Assembly: GCF_910592395.1 (NCBI RefSeq)
Contig: NC_088322.1
Coordinates: 620,001 to 684,000, forward strand
From: Lineus longissimus
Taxonomy: Eukaryota > Nemertea > Pilidiophora > Heteronemertea > Lineidae
Direction of reading: 5' to 3'
DNA length: 64,000 bases
Shown: piece by piece, positions 28,734 to 38,835 of the stretch
Numbering within the stretch: position 1 is the first letter of the stretch
How the letters are laid out: every line of letters starts with the position of its first letter
The notes under the pieces: model-generated
Databases searched by the model: none
The model's input: the letters and a program-made list of their open reading frames with translations, nothing else
What the model was told of the DNA's origin: nothing
Program-made: the position numbers and the translations under genes

Positions 28734-29600
28734 CTAATTTTCTGTCATGGCCGGAGGTAACTCACTCGGTTGTGTATCAGTCTGGTCATCTTCAGGGTCT
28801 TCAGGTTCGTCTACTGAAACTCGTCTAATTAACTTGGTAGTCCTATCTGTCATTGGGAAGTATGTGGGTAGTATCGAGGTGTATCGCTTGACATCACTGT
28901 CCTGGAAAACACAGAATATGATTCTATCTATACAGTCTCCGTGTTTCTCTAGGAATCGGCGTGCTGTTCGTAGAGCTACCCGAACGGCCTCCTCAGGTGG
29001 GTACCCGTATAGCCCTGTGGCTATGCATGGAAGCGCTATAGAACCAAGTCCATGCTTTTTAGCTAGTTCTAGAGACTTGTCATAACAGCTTGTCAACTTG
29101 TCTTCCCTTTTATCCTGAGGGCCTACTGTAGAGATGACATATCGAGCAGGTAACTGGTATCCTCCACTAATCTTTGCTTCGCCACACTGACATCCCCCAT
29201 GTCCGGCATTCTCTTGGCGATGTCCCGGTCCAGCTGCATCGTGGATAGCGCCATCAACTCCACCCCCTCCAAGTAAGGACTGATTGGCCGCGTTGACTAT
29301 GACATCCACCTTCAATTGAGTTATGTCCCCTTTCCACAGTGAGACTTTGCTGTTTATGTCTGGATTTAAGGGAAATAGACTGGCATCTCCACTTGACACA
29401 TGGATACGCTGGTCTGCCGCATAATCTGGCCACGTTGGAATGTCCTCTATGGCTATGATGGTTTTACGGTCTCGTCTTCCTTCTGGGGCAACAGCCTGAC
29501 CGCTTAGCGTCGCCCGGAATCGTTTAACGGACTCTGTGACCTTTTCTCTTGGTTCACTGGCTGGGGGCACTCCTTCGCAAAATGACCCTCTCGTCCGCAA
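28734..29600 (-). CDS. Macro (ADP-ribose-binding) domain at the N terminus of pol
   Basis: The open frame overlaps the gag end by 97 bases, is in the -1 frame relative to gag, and has no usable ATG, so it should be made by frameshifting as a gag-pol fusion. Residues ~85-245 form a macro domain of the MacroD type: VDVIVNAANQSLLGGGGVDGAIHDAAGPG, AKISGGYQLPARYVISTVGP and ALPCIATGLYGYP. The stretch just after AAGPG reads oddly between two G runs, as if two compensating indels had occurred. Such domains bind ADP-ribose and often remove it from proteins. The frame ends at TAG 28736-28734, then continues into the protease. Confidence 0.88.
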   Translation of the reverse strand: MRTRGSFCEGVPPASEPREKVTESVKRFRATLSGQAVAPEGRRDRKTIIAIEDIPTWPDYAADQRIHVSSGDASLFPLNPDINSKVSLWKGDITQLKVDVIVNAANQSLLGGGGVDGAIHDAAGPGHRQENAGHGGCQCGEAKISGGYQLPARYVISTVGPQDKREDKLTSCYDKSLELAKKHGLGSIALPCIATGLYGYPPEEAVRVALRTARRFLEKHGDCIDRIIFCVFQDSDVKRYTSILPTYFPMTDRTTKLIRRVSVDEPEDPEDDQTDTQPSELPPAMTEN

Positions 29601-30532
29601 TTATAACAAATCAGAGGCACCGGACAGTCCTTGGCGAAATGACCCTCGGCTCCACATTTGTAGCAAGTGGATGGTCTATGAGGTCTCGGGGAGTCTTTGG
29701 AGAAATGTCCGTTTTCTCCACAGTTGTAACAATTATTCCCTCTACGCGGAGACGGGGTCCGTTCACGTCTAGGACTAGAAAACCAACGTCCATTTCCAGC
29801 CGGTGATGGTGAGCGTCCTCTGTCCATGGATTGACGAAATGGTGGTGGGTTGTTCCTTGATCCTTGGAATCCAGGTGCTTGGTTGTGTAAGTAATCACCC
29901 AAGGCCGCTGCCAACAGCTGTGGAATCAAGTCATTCATGGACTGTGGGCTCGTCACCTGAGTGTTTGAAGTACCGTCAGATTTGGGGGTAGACGGTCTTG
30001 TAGGCTTATCACTACTTCCGGATTTAGGATCCTCTACTCGTGCAGCCCGAACTACCAGAATCTTGTCATCCTCTTCACAAAAGGTCACGTGGCGAAGAGA
30101 AGGCCGGCCTGTTCCATAGAGGATCTTCAGATTAGCCTCCGTCTGTCTGGAGCATTTTAGGGCCTCTAAAAGATCTGCAGGTTGCTTCTCCACCACTATC
30201 TCAGCTACTTTCTTGTCTCTCATTCCTCGAAAAAACACTTCTATAGCTAGGGTGTCTACCGTCTTTTTCTGGGCATCTGGATAACCTCCCATAGTAGCTT
30301 GTAACACACGTTGGCCGAAGTCTTCAAGAGGTTCGTCCTCCTTTTGCTTACACATCATGGCCTCTCTCCTGGCAATAGAGGGTGCGACTGACTTCTGATA
30401 ACGTTGCGACTGATGTTTCGTCAGCTGTTTATAGCTATGGGCTTTCATCTGAATAGCGTACAACAGCGCTTGGTCTGCTAAACAGTCGTATAGGCGATCA
30501 GCTTTTTCCTCTTTTTCCTCTTTCTGGAACAA
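29504..30532 (-). CDS. gag: Gag: capsid C-terminal region and three zinc knuckles
   Basis: A 342-codon open stretch. The first ~150 residues have capsid-like helices with an EDEPLEDFGQRVLQA block. A Ser/Pro/Arg linker follows, then three CCHC knuckles: CYNCGENGHFSKDS (last Cys replaced by Ser), CYKCGAEGHFAKDC and CYNCGREGHFAKEC. Knuckles bind the element's RNA during packaging. The start at 30532 is not a true start: the frame is joined by a frameshift near 30530 to the upstream gag portion. The end overlaps the macro-pol frame. Confidence 0.85.
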   Translation of the reverse strand: MFQKEEKEEKADRLYDCLADQALLYAIQMKAHSYKQLTKHQSQRYQKSVAPSIARREAMMCKQKEDEPLEDFGQRVLQATMGGYPDAQKKTVDTLAIEVFFRGMRDKKVAEIVVEKQPADLLEALKCSRQTEANLKILYGTGRPSLRHVTFCEEDDKILVVRAARVEDPKSGSSDKPTRPSTPKSDGTSNTQVTSPQSMNDLIPQLLAAALGDYLHNQAPGFQGSRNNPPPFRQSMDRGRSPSPAGNGRWFSSPRRERTPSPRRGNNCYNCGENGHFSKDSPRPHRPSTCYKCGAEGHFAKDCPVPLICYNCGREGHFAKECPQPVNQEKRSQSPLNDSGRR

Positions 30533-31359
30533 GAGGATGGTGATTTCTTCTTTGAGGGTCCAGAAATGTACGGGTTCGCCGCTCTCTCATTTCCGAACTC
30601 AGGACAGTTTCCCTCAAATCGGGGTTCAGGTGGACCGAAGAATGTTCCCTCTATTCTTGTGTCATGGCGGCTTGCAAAGAATCCCTCTGCTCGTGTGTCG
30701 GGAAGTATTTCCTGTTTCACTGGAGCGAATCCTGGCTGAGAATCAGCTGACAGCTGGTCCCAATGGTTTGAAGGAGGACCCCTGGGTTGGACGTATGGTG
30801 GCTGCGAATCAATCGAATAAGAATTTCTGTTGTACCCTCTTCCTCCCCTTCCTCGGGGAGAAGACCGTTGACGACCATGTGGTAACTGATGTGATCTTAC
30901 ATCCCGTTGTTCTATTCGCCGTTGGGAGGTCTCGGTCCAGTTTTGCTGATAGCAGTCTTTTCTGGTGTCCTGCATCTGTGGTGGTCCACGCGAAGACTCC
31001 GGATAACGTTGCTGGCTATTTTGGCGGACATCCTGTGACTGTTTCAGGTATGGCTCGTTTGCTTCATGCTTTGGTGGCATCTTCCCGTTCTGAGCAGTCT
31101 TCTCTAAACTGGAGATCCTATCCAGGTAGCTGTTGGCTGAATCAATAGCTTTTTATGTTTTCTCTCTCTCAACATTCAAAGCTTTCTGCAGATAGTTCTT
31201 TTGATTTTCCGACTCTGTCAGAGCGTGTCGCATATTTGCAATTTGTTCTTTCTCCTCATTGAGAGCACCCTCGAGATAATTATTCTGTCCCAACAATTTC
31301 TCTCTCTCCATCGTAAATTTCTCAAACTCATTTGTCTGACAATCGATAGAACTAACCAA
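30478..31359 (-). pseudogene. gag: Gag middle region: coiled coil then Pro/Gln/Arg-rich segment
   Basis: One frame with a single TAA at 31155-31153. Before the stop is a Glu/Gln/Lys coiled coil that continues the upstream part. After it is a low-complexity Pro/Gln/Ser/Arg region with RG-rich stretches (around 30840-30880), suitable for RNA binding. The right-hand shift falls in a GAG-repeat near 31360-31375, the left-hand shift in an A/G-rich tract near 30530. All three breaks look like recent lesions in a once continuous gag. Confidence 0.7.
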
Positions 31360-32155
31360 GGAGTCTCTCCTCCTCCTCCAAAAGACTTATTATATTACTC
31401 ATGGACCCAACCTCTTCCTGGAGAGAATGATTGGTATTTTGTTGTTTCTCGAATTTTTCCTCGTTGGCCTGCAGGCGATACTCCGCTACTTCCAAGTCAG
31501 ACCTTATCTTTTTGGTTGACGAATCATGTCTCTCATTGAGCTCTCGCATCCCGTTAACGTGATCCGACTGGCGCCTCTCCGTCTCCGTCAAGAACTTCTC
31601 CCTCTGCTGGACCTTCGTATATTTCTGGTTTTCTAACTCCTTTTTCTTCTCCTCAATCTTCAGTCCTAGCTGCACACACTGGCTTCTCAATCCGGCACAT
31701 TCTTTACACGGCCCATTTTCTTCATCACTCTTTCTCATCAAGGTATCCAACTGATTTTTCAGATGAATGCATTCTCCACAATGTGGGACAGAACCCCCTG
31801 GCGGTGGTGCAAGGAGTACGGCATGGTGATGTTCGGTATCAAAGTATAACTCGATTTTACCTTCCAGGTAATATTGGATCCAGGTATTCCGATTTCCACC
31901 TATAGATGGCAGTAACTCATCTAGGATGAAAGGCTTACCCTCACGCAGTCGATCCTGACAATAGTTAACCACGGTGCCGGCACGGGTTTCACCAATCCCT
32001 TTTAGCTGTAGGAGGTCAAGGACTGTAGCCTCTGGAACACTAAGTGGACGTGGCTGACGAACCAATGTGATAGGTTCCTGCATCTCTGACGTAGTCATGT
32101 GGGGCTGCGAGTCCTCCGGCTTAGCGGAAATAGGAGACTTCCTTTGATCCGACAT
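31352..32155 (-). CDS. gag: Gag N terminus: helix-hairpin-helix-like segment, Cys pairs, coiled coil
   Basis: The first ATG in frame is 32155 (the open frame starts at a TTG, 32176). Residues ~45-100 read VLDLLQLKGIGETRAGTVV..., with the LKGIGETRA hairpin of ComEA/HhH-type DNA-binding motifs. Two CxxC pairs (CGEC, CKEC) follow, at about 130-160, then a long coiled coil to the frameshift near 31360. An HhH in gag is unusual and could help nucleic-acid binding or assembly. Confidence 0.75.
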   Translation of the reverse strand: MSDQRKSPISAKPEDSQPHMTTSEMQEPITLVRQPRPLSVPEATVLDLLQLKGIGETRAGTVVNYCQDRLREGKPFILDELLPSIGGNRNTWIQYYLEGKIELYFDTEHHHAVLLAPPPGGSVPHCGECIHLKNQLDTLMRKSDEENGPCKECAGLRSQCVQLGLKIEEKKKELENQKYTKVQQREKFLTETERRQSDHVNGMRELNERHDSSTKKIRSDLEVAEYRLQANEEKFEKQQNTNHSLQEEVGSMSNIISLLEEEERLLG

Positions 32156-32256
32156 TCTGATTTGGACAGATCTCAAGTATCAGAAGAATCAAGGTAATGG
32201 TCAAGTCCCGGTATTGAAATTATGTTTTCAGGCCTTGTGGGATGCCTGGTATAGAT

Positions 32257-33200
32257 CAAGGAGGATACCGCGGTGACGTCACATCACGTGATCCCGACCC
32301 ATATTACTGATCGCTATGGCCAATCAGATTCAGTCTACTGACAGCAGCAGCATTGAACACAATCTCCACGTCTCACTGTCTGGTGCGCTCCTGTACACAA
32401 AAACACCAATAGACATGAAATATTGCAATACCTAGTATGGATTCTTCCTGTGTAAAATAATATTTACAGAGCAGATTAACTTCCACGAATAAAAAAGACG
32501 TTTGGCGTGGCCAAAGTGCGGAAATAATGTCTCCGCTAAAATACACTACGAAATACACTAGGCAATGCACTACGCAATATACATTAGAGATGCAGTTGAG
32601 TTTGTTATTGTTTTGACTTAGAAGCCCACCCAGATCATAATATATTCATGTATTCATGAAGTATGAACTCATTTCTGTCCCATACAACTCTAAGAACAGT
32701 CAATTTCTCCTTAAATCATCACCGAAACCGCGATATCCGCAGGAAGATTTCGCTCTAGTGTCCGAAAATGCATGATCTTACAGGGGCGCTAACTCGACAA
32801 ATAGAGGGGATCTATGGGGATCTATGCGAGTTTTAGGTCTTACAGGTCTCGAACTTGTAAAATCTGTAAACATGCCTCCAAATCCCATACTGATAATGAA
32901 GAGATTGCCCCATATCTGGGAGACTGTTTTAAACCATCGCTAATTTTGGAAGATCGGTGCCCGGCTATTTGGTTTAAAAAACCCTATTTTTCCCCATCAA
33001 AACAGCACTTTTCATTATTCAAATGATAGCTTATTGCCTGAAGACTTATTTCATAGCAGAAAAGTACTAATAACTCTGATTTGATGCGAAAAATCTAACT
33101 TTTTTGATGACTTGATTTTCCCTTGGCCGTGGATCGAGTTTGTTTACAATATGCAGCGCCATCTTGGAAAAGCCGTGACGTCACCGCGGTATCCTCCTTG
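32257..33200. mobile_element. MULE-like MITE, 944 bp, in the retrotransposon leader
   Basis: Perfect 26 bp terminal inverted repeats begin CAAGGAGGATACCGCGG and are flanked by a 9 bp duplication, GGTATAGAT (32248-32256 and 33201-33209). The duplication length suits Mutator-like elements. There is no transposase inside; the interior shows no ORF with coding sense. It inserted into the leader of the LTR element. Confidence 0.85.
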
Positions 33201-35017
33201 GGTATAGATCGTATCGGTATAGATTATGTAAGAACCAAGTATAGTATCATCTAAATCTATGCAAGAATCAGGTGTGATACACTCGGTATCTATATAATAA
33301 TCTGATCAGGTATCGTGTCAGCAGAGAACTGTACAATATAACAAGGTAGGGATTTTGCCTAAGCACGATCAAAATACTGTATATCTCCTGCCTCATCACA
33401 AAAAAAACTCTCCTCAATTCAAATCCTAATGCCGTAAATCACAGATTAATTTAGGAAAAGACAAGTACAGTAATTGCACGATTTAACACAAACAAAACAA
33501 CAATGCCAAGCAAATTAATATACTAGTTTTTACTATGTCCCAAAAGGGTTAATGTAATTATTGAAAAATAGACCTCAAGGGGTTAACTATATTTCCTATA
33601 CCAGAAAGTAGCCAATGGTTAATTTAACCAATATAAAATTTAATTTGACCCAACGGTAAACAGATATCCAGGGGTTAATATTATATTTCAATTGGCAAAC
33701 AAGGGTTAATCTATCCGCAGTGAGTGATCTATTTAAATTTTAACCAATGAGACTAAATCACTAACTTTAGGTGAAAAAAAGAATACACGGTTAGCTATAG
33801 TAATGGAGACAAGAAAAACTATTTAATTTCAACACAATGTGGTATCTATGAATCTACATTCATTCACCAAATACCAGAATGTCGAATAATTTATATAAAT
33901 TGATATACCACTATTCCTCTGTTATTTTAGGATGAAAGGAAAAAGAAAAAAACAATGTTGAATTTCACTTTTTACTATAACTTCACTCTATTTACTAAAA
34001 CACTTTTCACTGTTAATCTTTATTTCTGCTGTGCAATATCTAATTTATTTCCTAATTTTAGCAGAAATTTCTATTTCAGTCACAAAATGAGAATAAATAA
34101 ATGCACTTTAGAACACTTTACACTCCTCTTAATAATACGAGAATTATTATGATGTCACCGACTAGGTTTTATATCAAAATATTGTCAACCGATATTTATT
34201 TTCAAAATTTATTACCAAATATTGTTAATACCGGTATCACCTATTTTATATCGTCTGCTCAAACCATAATTTTCCGCACAAACACCAGCAAAATTGACAC
34301 CATGAAAATATGCACAAGGACGCACCCTAAATGTCACTATACAAATGTATTCAGTTCACTTTTTCCAAATAACCACAAAATGATTCAACACTAAAGGGTT
34401 AATGAAATGCAGGTCGTTTTGAATTTCGCGCCACCATTTGACTACAATCTACGCACACACTGAACTTGCCTAAATCCAATATTTGTCTTTAACACATAAA
34501 AAGAAAATCATGCAACCCAAAAACACAAGTAAGACGGGGCAACGTCCTTCCAGTCAATACTTATGGTTACAGTAGTCAAATATAATTAAACTTAATTAAT
34601 TGGGACGCAAGCCGAATCGATGTGCGAAATTAAAGTTCAACAAGATGGCTGTCGCTATTCATCAACAACGGGACCTGGCAGAAATCAACCATAACTGTGT
34701 CAAAATGCACAAATTATGAAAAAAGTAGTGTCCAGGAGACAATTAAACAACTAGTGTATTAATTGCACTCCACAATGCAAATACGATTTTAACATTCAGG
34801 GCTCTCCTGGTTTTCATACCCATGTGTGTGTGTATGCAATGCAGTAAGTAGGCCTACTATACATACATACACGTTGTGCTTTAGCTTTGCATGTACAAAA
34901 TAATCCACAGTGTTTGTAATGCACTGCAGTGCAATGTGTTGTACGCTGCAGTAAAAATATGGCGGCAAAAATGGCTAGCAACGGGTTCTTTTAACTGACA
35001 CCAGTGTTGTAATTTAT

Positions 35018-35036
35018 AATCCCACTTCTGACACCA
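35018..35036 (-). promoter_or_regulatory. Primer binding site, tRNA-Leu
   Basis: The + strand reads AATCCCACTTCTGACACCA, the 3' end of animal tRNA-Leu with its CCA, so the - strand is complementary to that tRNA over about 19 bases. One base separates it from the LTR start at 35038. Confidence 0.9.
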
Positions 35037-35037
35037 G

Positions 35038-35500
35038 TGGCAATTCGGTTATTCTCTGGACAGGTATATTTTAGGTCTTTCTCTCTTCGTGTCTCGTGCC
35101 GTGGCATAACAAACCCCTTGTCTCAGGCCCTCCCCAACCCCTGACACCCTGAACAATAGCCCATGTTCAAGGGTGACTAAACGGCCCCTACTCACTCAGA
35201 CAATACCTACATTACATAACTTCATCCTAAATGCCCAGTCAAACTATGTACATTACACCATGTACCAGACATGTATTACATACATTATATACAAAGTGAA
35301 TGGCTTATAATCCCCGTATAATCCCATAATAGCAGAAATATACGTTCCCTCACCTAACTACATGCATTTGGCTGTGGATCATCCCATGCAGAATGAGTAT
35401 AATAAAATCAACCCAAGGAGACACTGCATATTGCACTGAATATGCATATATATTTTAGTTAATACTTTTAAACCCCCCCCTGAAACCCAGATCCACAACA
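35038..35500 (-). repeat. 5' LTR (right copy)
   Basis: TGGCAATTCGG...CCACAACA on the + strand, matching the left LTR. It keeps the empty site (a single CCCT) where the left copy has the nested solo LTR. Flanked by GTAGC at 35501-35505. Confidence 0.93.
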
Positions 35501-35508
35501 GTAGCTCT

Positions 35509-36008
35509 NNNNNNNNNNNNNNNNNNNNNNNNNNNNNNNNNNNNNNNNNNNNNNNNNNNNNNNNNNNNNNNNNNNNNNNNNNNNNNNNNNNNNNNNNNNN
35601 NNNNNNNNNNNNNNNNNNNNNNNNNNNNNNNNNNNNNNNNNNNNNNNNNNNNNNNNNNNNNNNNNNNNNNNNNNNNNNNNNNNNNNNNNNNNNNNNNNNN
35701 NNNNNNNNNNNNNNNNNNNNNNNNNNNNNNNNNNNNNNNNNNNNNNNNNNNNNNNNNNNNNNNNNNNNNNNNNNNNNNNNNNNNNNNNNNNNNNNNNNNN
35801 NNNNNNNNNNNNNNNNNNNNNNNNNNNNNNNNNNNNNNNNNNNNNNNNNNNNNNNNNNNNNNNNNNNNNNNNNNNNNNNNNNNNNNNNNNNNNNNNNNNN
35901 NNNNNNNNNNNNNNNNNNNNNNNNNNNNNNNNNNNNNNNNNNNNNNNNNNNNNNNNNNNNNNNNNNNNNNNNNNNNNNNNNNNNNNNNNNNNNNNNNNNN
36001 NNNNNNNN
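35509..36008. other. Assembly gap of 500 N
   Basis: Exactly 500 N, probably a placeholder length. Open frames drawn across it are artefacts. Confidence 0.98.
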
Positions 36009-38227
36009 TTCGGTGAGGGAGTACATCGGTTTTGATGAGCCAGTAGCCCTATAACTGCTAAGACACGACACCTTTGGTGGAAACTGCTTAACATGCAGTT
36101 TCCATGCAGTTTTCATGCAGTTTTCATGCAGCCATTCCTTTGTGTCCAGTACCCTATGTCTGCCATGTGAAGAAGTCTAAAATGTCCTCGGATTAAATAT
36201 CTGGTATTCGTTAATATCTGAGCTTATGACGTTCATGGAATCTATAGAACCTCGTACCATAATCCATCAGAGAATAGAATAGGGCCGGACACATTTTCCA
36301 AGGGGACATTATTCACCTCTGCAATGGATTCTGTTAGTTTGCATTAGACTCTAATCAAAATAATTCATTGTTTCCCAGCTTAAGTTTATAATGAAACTTG
36401 TGGTTTGTGTAGGGACAGAGATAAAATGACATGCCAGGGAGTAACACATTGCTGTGTTACACAGAGCGACATAACATGGTGTTCAGTCATGGTTATAAGT
36501 ATAAAGTATTTTGATGACAAAGTCACAACCAGAATGCAGGGAAAAGTGCACTTAAATAAATTCTTCATGGCACTCGCCGAAATAATGCGGCACTGGACAA
36601 GTGTGCAATTTGAAGACGGTATAATACTATATATGCTAGTTGTTTACAGTAATTCATTATGGAGGTGTTCTGTGCCTTTAATGGCAAACCAATTCCTTTT
36701 CCCCAGTAGACTAGCATTCTTAGATGAGACTTCTTAATTTGTAATGGTTTTGATCAGAACACAGGCATAAATCACTCTAATACGTTATGTATGAAGTTGA
36801 CCAACTGTGGCTCCCGAGTGCGTTTAAAAACAGTATGATACTGTATTTAACGAACTGTTGACAACATATCATTAGCCAGGTGTACTGTCCCTTAAATGAC
36901 AAACCAGTTTCAATCCCTCTCAGACGAGCATTCTTAGAGGAGACTTCCTAATTACACCATGGATGTATCACACCAAGGGTTCAATATAGATAAGCCTTAT
37001 ACGCCAATAAGTCGGACATCAGTCAATGTTGCAGGTGTGTGCAAATTAAGCCAGGGTCATGTGTAAGCCTCGGCATAGGGGGCATAGGCCTTTATCATAG
37101 TTCCACTACACATCCCTTGGTCAGTGTTGAGACAGAGATAGCATGACAAGCCTGAGAGAAGCTCAGTTCAACACAGAACAAATAACATTGTGTTCAGTTA
37201 TAAGTACAGTACAACCTCTCTATTGCGGACATCCATGGGACTGGGCCCAGGTGTCGGCAATAGAGCGGTGTCCTTGATAGAGAGGTTATGCCAAATCGTC
37301 CGATAGGTGGAGTTGAAGTTCCCGCCTTGCAGGTCTTGGTTTTCTCTGTGTCGACATCAGGCGTAGAAACTTTGAACCTGTTGGCTGATCGGTTTTTGCT
37401 TGTGATGTTGAGCGAGGGTCTATGTCATGTGTAAGCCTGGGCATAGGGGGCATAGGCCTTCATTATATTGTTTATAGTACATCGGTTTCGATGAGCCAGT
37501 AGCCCTATTATTATTGCAAAGACAAGCAACCTTTAGTGCCCACTGCTGAACATGCAGTTTCCTTGCGTCCTAAGATCGAATGTCCGGTATTCTCTAATGC
37601 GCTTTTATTTCTGACATGTGAACCACATACCATAATCTGTTGGAATAGAATGGGGCCAGACACTTTTTTCAGGGGGACATATTCTACCGCTACACCGAAT
37701 TCCGCGATTTCGCATTAGACTCCAATCAAATCGTTTCTTGTATCCCAGTATTTAAGTTTATCATGCATCCCTTGACTAGGTTCAGAAGCAACATGTCACA
37801 ACCTAATACCTCATAATGTGGAGGTCACAGACAGTTAATTAGTTGTTCAGCCTCCTAAGAGGATAATCTGAGAAGGACAATGTAACAACCTTTTGTTACA
37901 TAAAGATGGCTGTTCAGTCTGGTCTCCTGAGAAGGAAATCTTGGAGGGAGAAAGTTAAAACCACTTTTTTTCTCTTCTCTCTGTCATCAGATCCGATAAA
38001 TGTTTAGAGAGGGCACAATGGTTCTGTCGCAGTACTCTGTTCATTTTGTCATACTTACACGAAATGTAGGTGGAGCTTGCAGCTGGAAGGCCAGAGAAAG
38101 GGGCCTATCCCTCACATTAGTATTTACGAGGGACAGTTGGTAGGTGCAAGGGGATCAAATTAGTAGACATTATGCGACTTGTACCCAGAGACAGATGATA
38201 TGGGGGTGGGGGACTAGTTTCTGGGCT
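36009..38227. repeat. Mosaic of diverged duplicated segments; no gene
   Basis: About 36020-36440 is homologous to about 37480-37770 (shared GATGAGCCAGTAGCCCTAT), about 36640-36740 to 36880-36960, and a CATAGGGGGCATAGGCC phrase near 37080 recurs near 37445. At 37207-37290 sits a CAGTACAACCTCTCTATTG end of the type found in pogo/Tigger-like elements. No coding sense was seen. Confidence 0.55.
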
Positions 38228-38835
38228 CCTGAAAGGTTCAAGAAATAAAGAGAAGTTCAAATGTCGTCTTAGGCAGTTGCTTATAATTGTCAAAGTATTC
38301 TTGAGTCATGATACATGAATTGCATTCGATATGACAGTGTTACACAATATTGTTAAGATGAGCGATGAGATCGACAAATGAGATTCTAAAAGTAGTGACA
38401 CAAGGAACATATACAGTATAGAACTTAGGAGTGTATGGATGATTGCTTATTCAAGATTTAGTCTAAAAGTTTCAACACTTACCTGAAAGGTTCAAGGAAT
38501 AAAGTGAAGTTCAAATGTCGTCTTAGGCAGTTGCTTATAATTGTCAAAGTATTCTTGAGTCATGATACATGAATTGCATTCGATATGACAGTGTTACACA
38601 ATATTGTTAAGATGAGCGATGAGATCGACAAATGAGATTCTAAAAGTAGTGACACAAGGAACATATACAGTATAGAACTTAGGAGTGTATGGATGATTGC
38701 TTATTCAAGATTTAGTCTAAAAGTTTCAACACTTACCTGAAAGGTTCAAGGAATAAAGTGAAGTTCAAATGTCGTCTTAGGCAGTTGCTTTTAATTGTCA
38801 AAGTATTCTAGAGTGACTTCTCAACTGAAGCGCTG
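38228..38835. repeat. Tandem duplication, unit 254 bp, 2.4 copies
   Basis: CCTGAAAGGTTCAAG starts copies at 38228, 38482 and 38736; the first two units are almost identical, so the duplication is recent. No ORF. Confidence 0.92.

Larger units (their letters stand above)
32156..35037 (-). promoter_or_regulatory. Long 5' leader of the retrotransposon
   Basis: About 1.9 kb of leader once the nested MITE (32257-33200) and its duplication are removed. It is A/T-rich with no coding sense. Words of the type GGGTTAA recur on the + strand near 33545, 33580, 33673, 33708 and 34394. The primer site closes it at 35018-35036. Packaging signals and a 5' splice donor are expected here, but none could be picked out with confidence. 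Confidence 0.6.
18784..35500 (-). mobile_element. Complete 16.7 kb Ty3/gypsy-type LTR retrotransposon carrying macro, R2 and TatD genes
   Basis: LTRs at 18784-19801 and 35038-35500 are in direct orientation; net of one nested insertion they are 458 and 463 bp. Both LTRs run TG...CA, the element is flanked by GTAGC (18779-18783 and 35501-35505), and it has a tRNA-Leu primer site (35018-35036) and a polypurine tract (19802-19815 on the - strand). Between them, transcribed right to left, are leader, gag, macro-protease-RT/RNase H-integrase, then R2 and TatD. LTR copies differ by a handful of substitutions and several small indels, so insertion is fairly recent. Gag and pol carry several stops and frameshifts; TatD is intact. 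The N gap starts 4 bases after the right TSD. Confidence 0.93.

Noticed and set aside
29504-29600. Canonical slippery heptamer for the gag-pol frameshift
   Set aside because: No X-XXY-YYZ heptamer in the gag frame stands out in the overlap, so no exact shift site is claimed.
30537-31148. + strand ORF of 203 codons opposite gag
   Set aside because: Antisense shadow of the gag middle region.
35379-36116. Long - strand open frames across the N run
   Set aside because: They consist mostly of undetermined bases.
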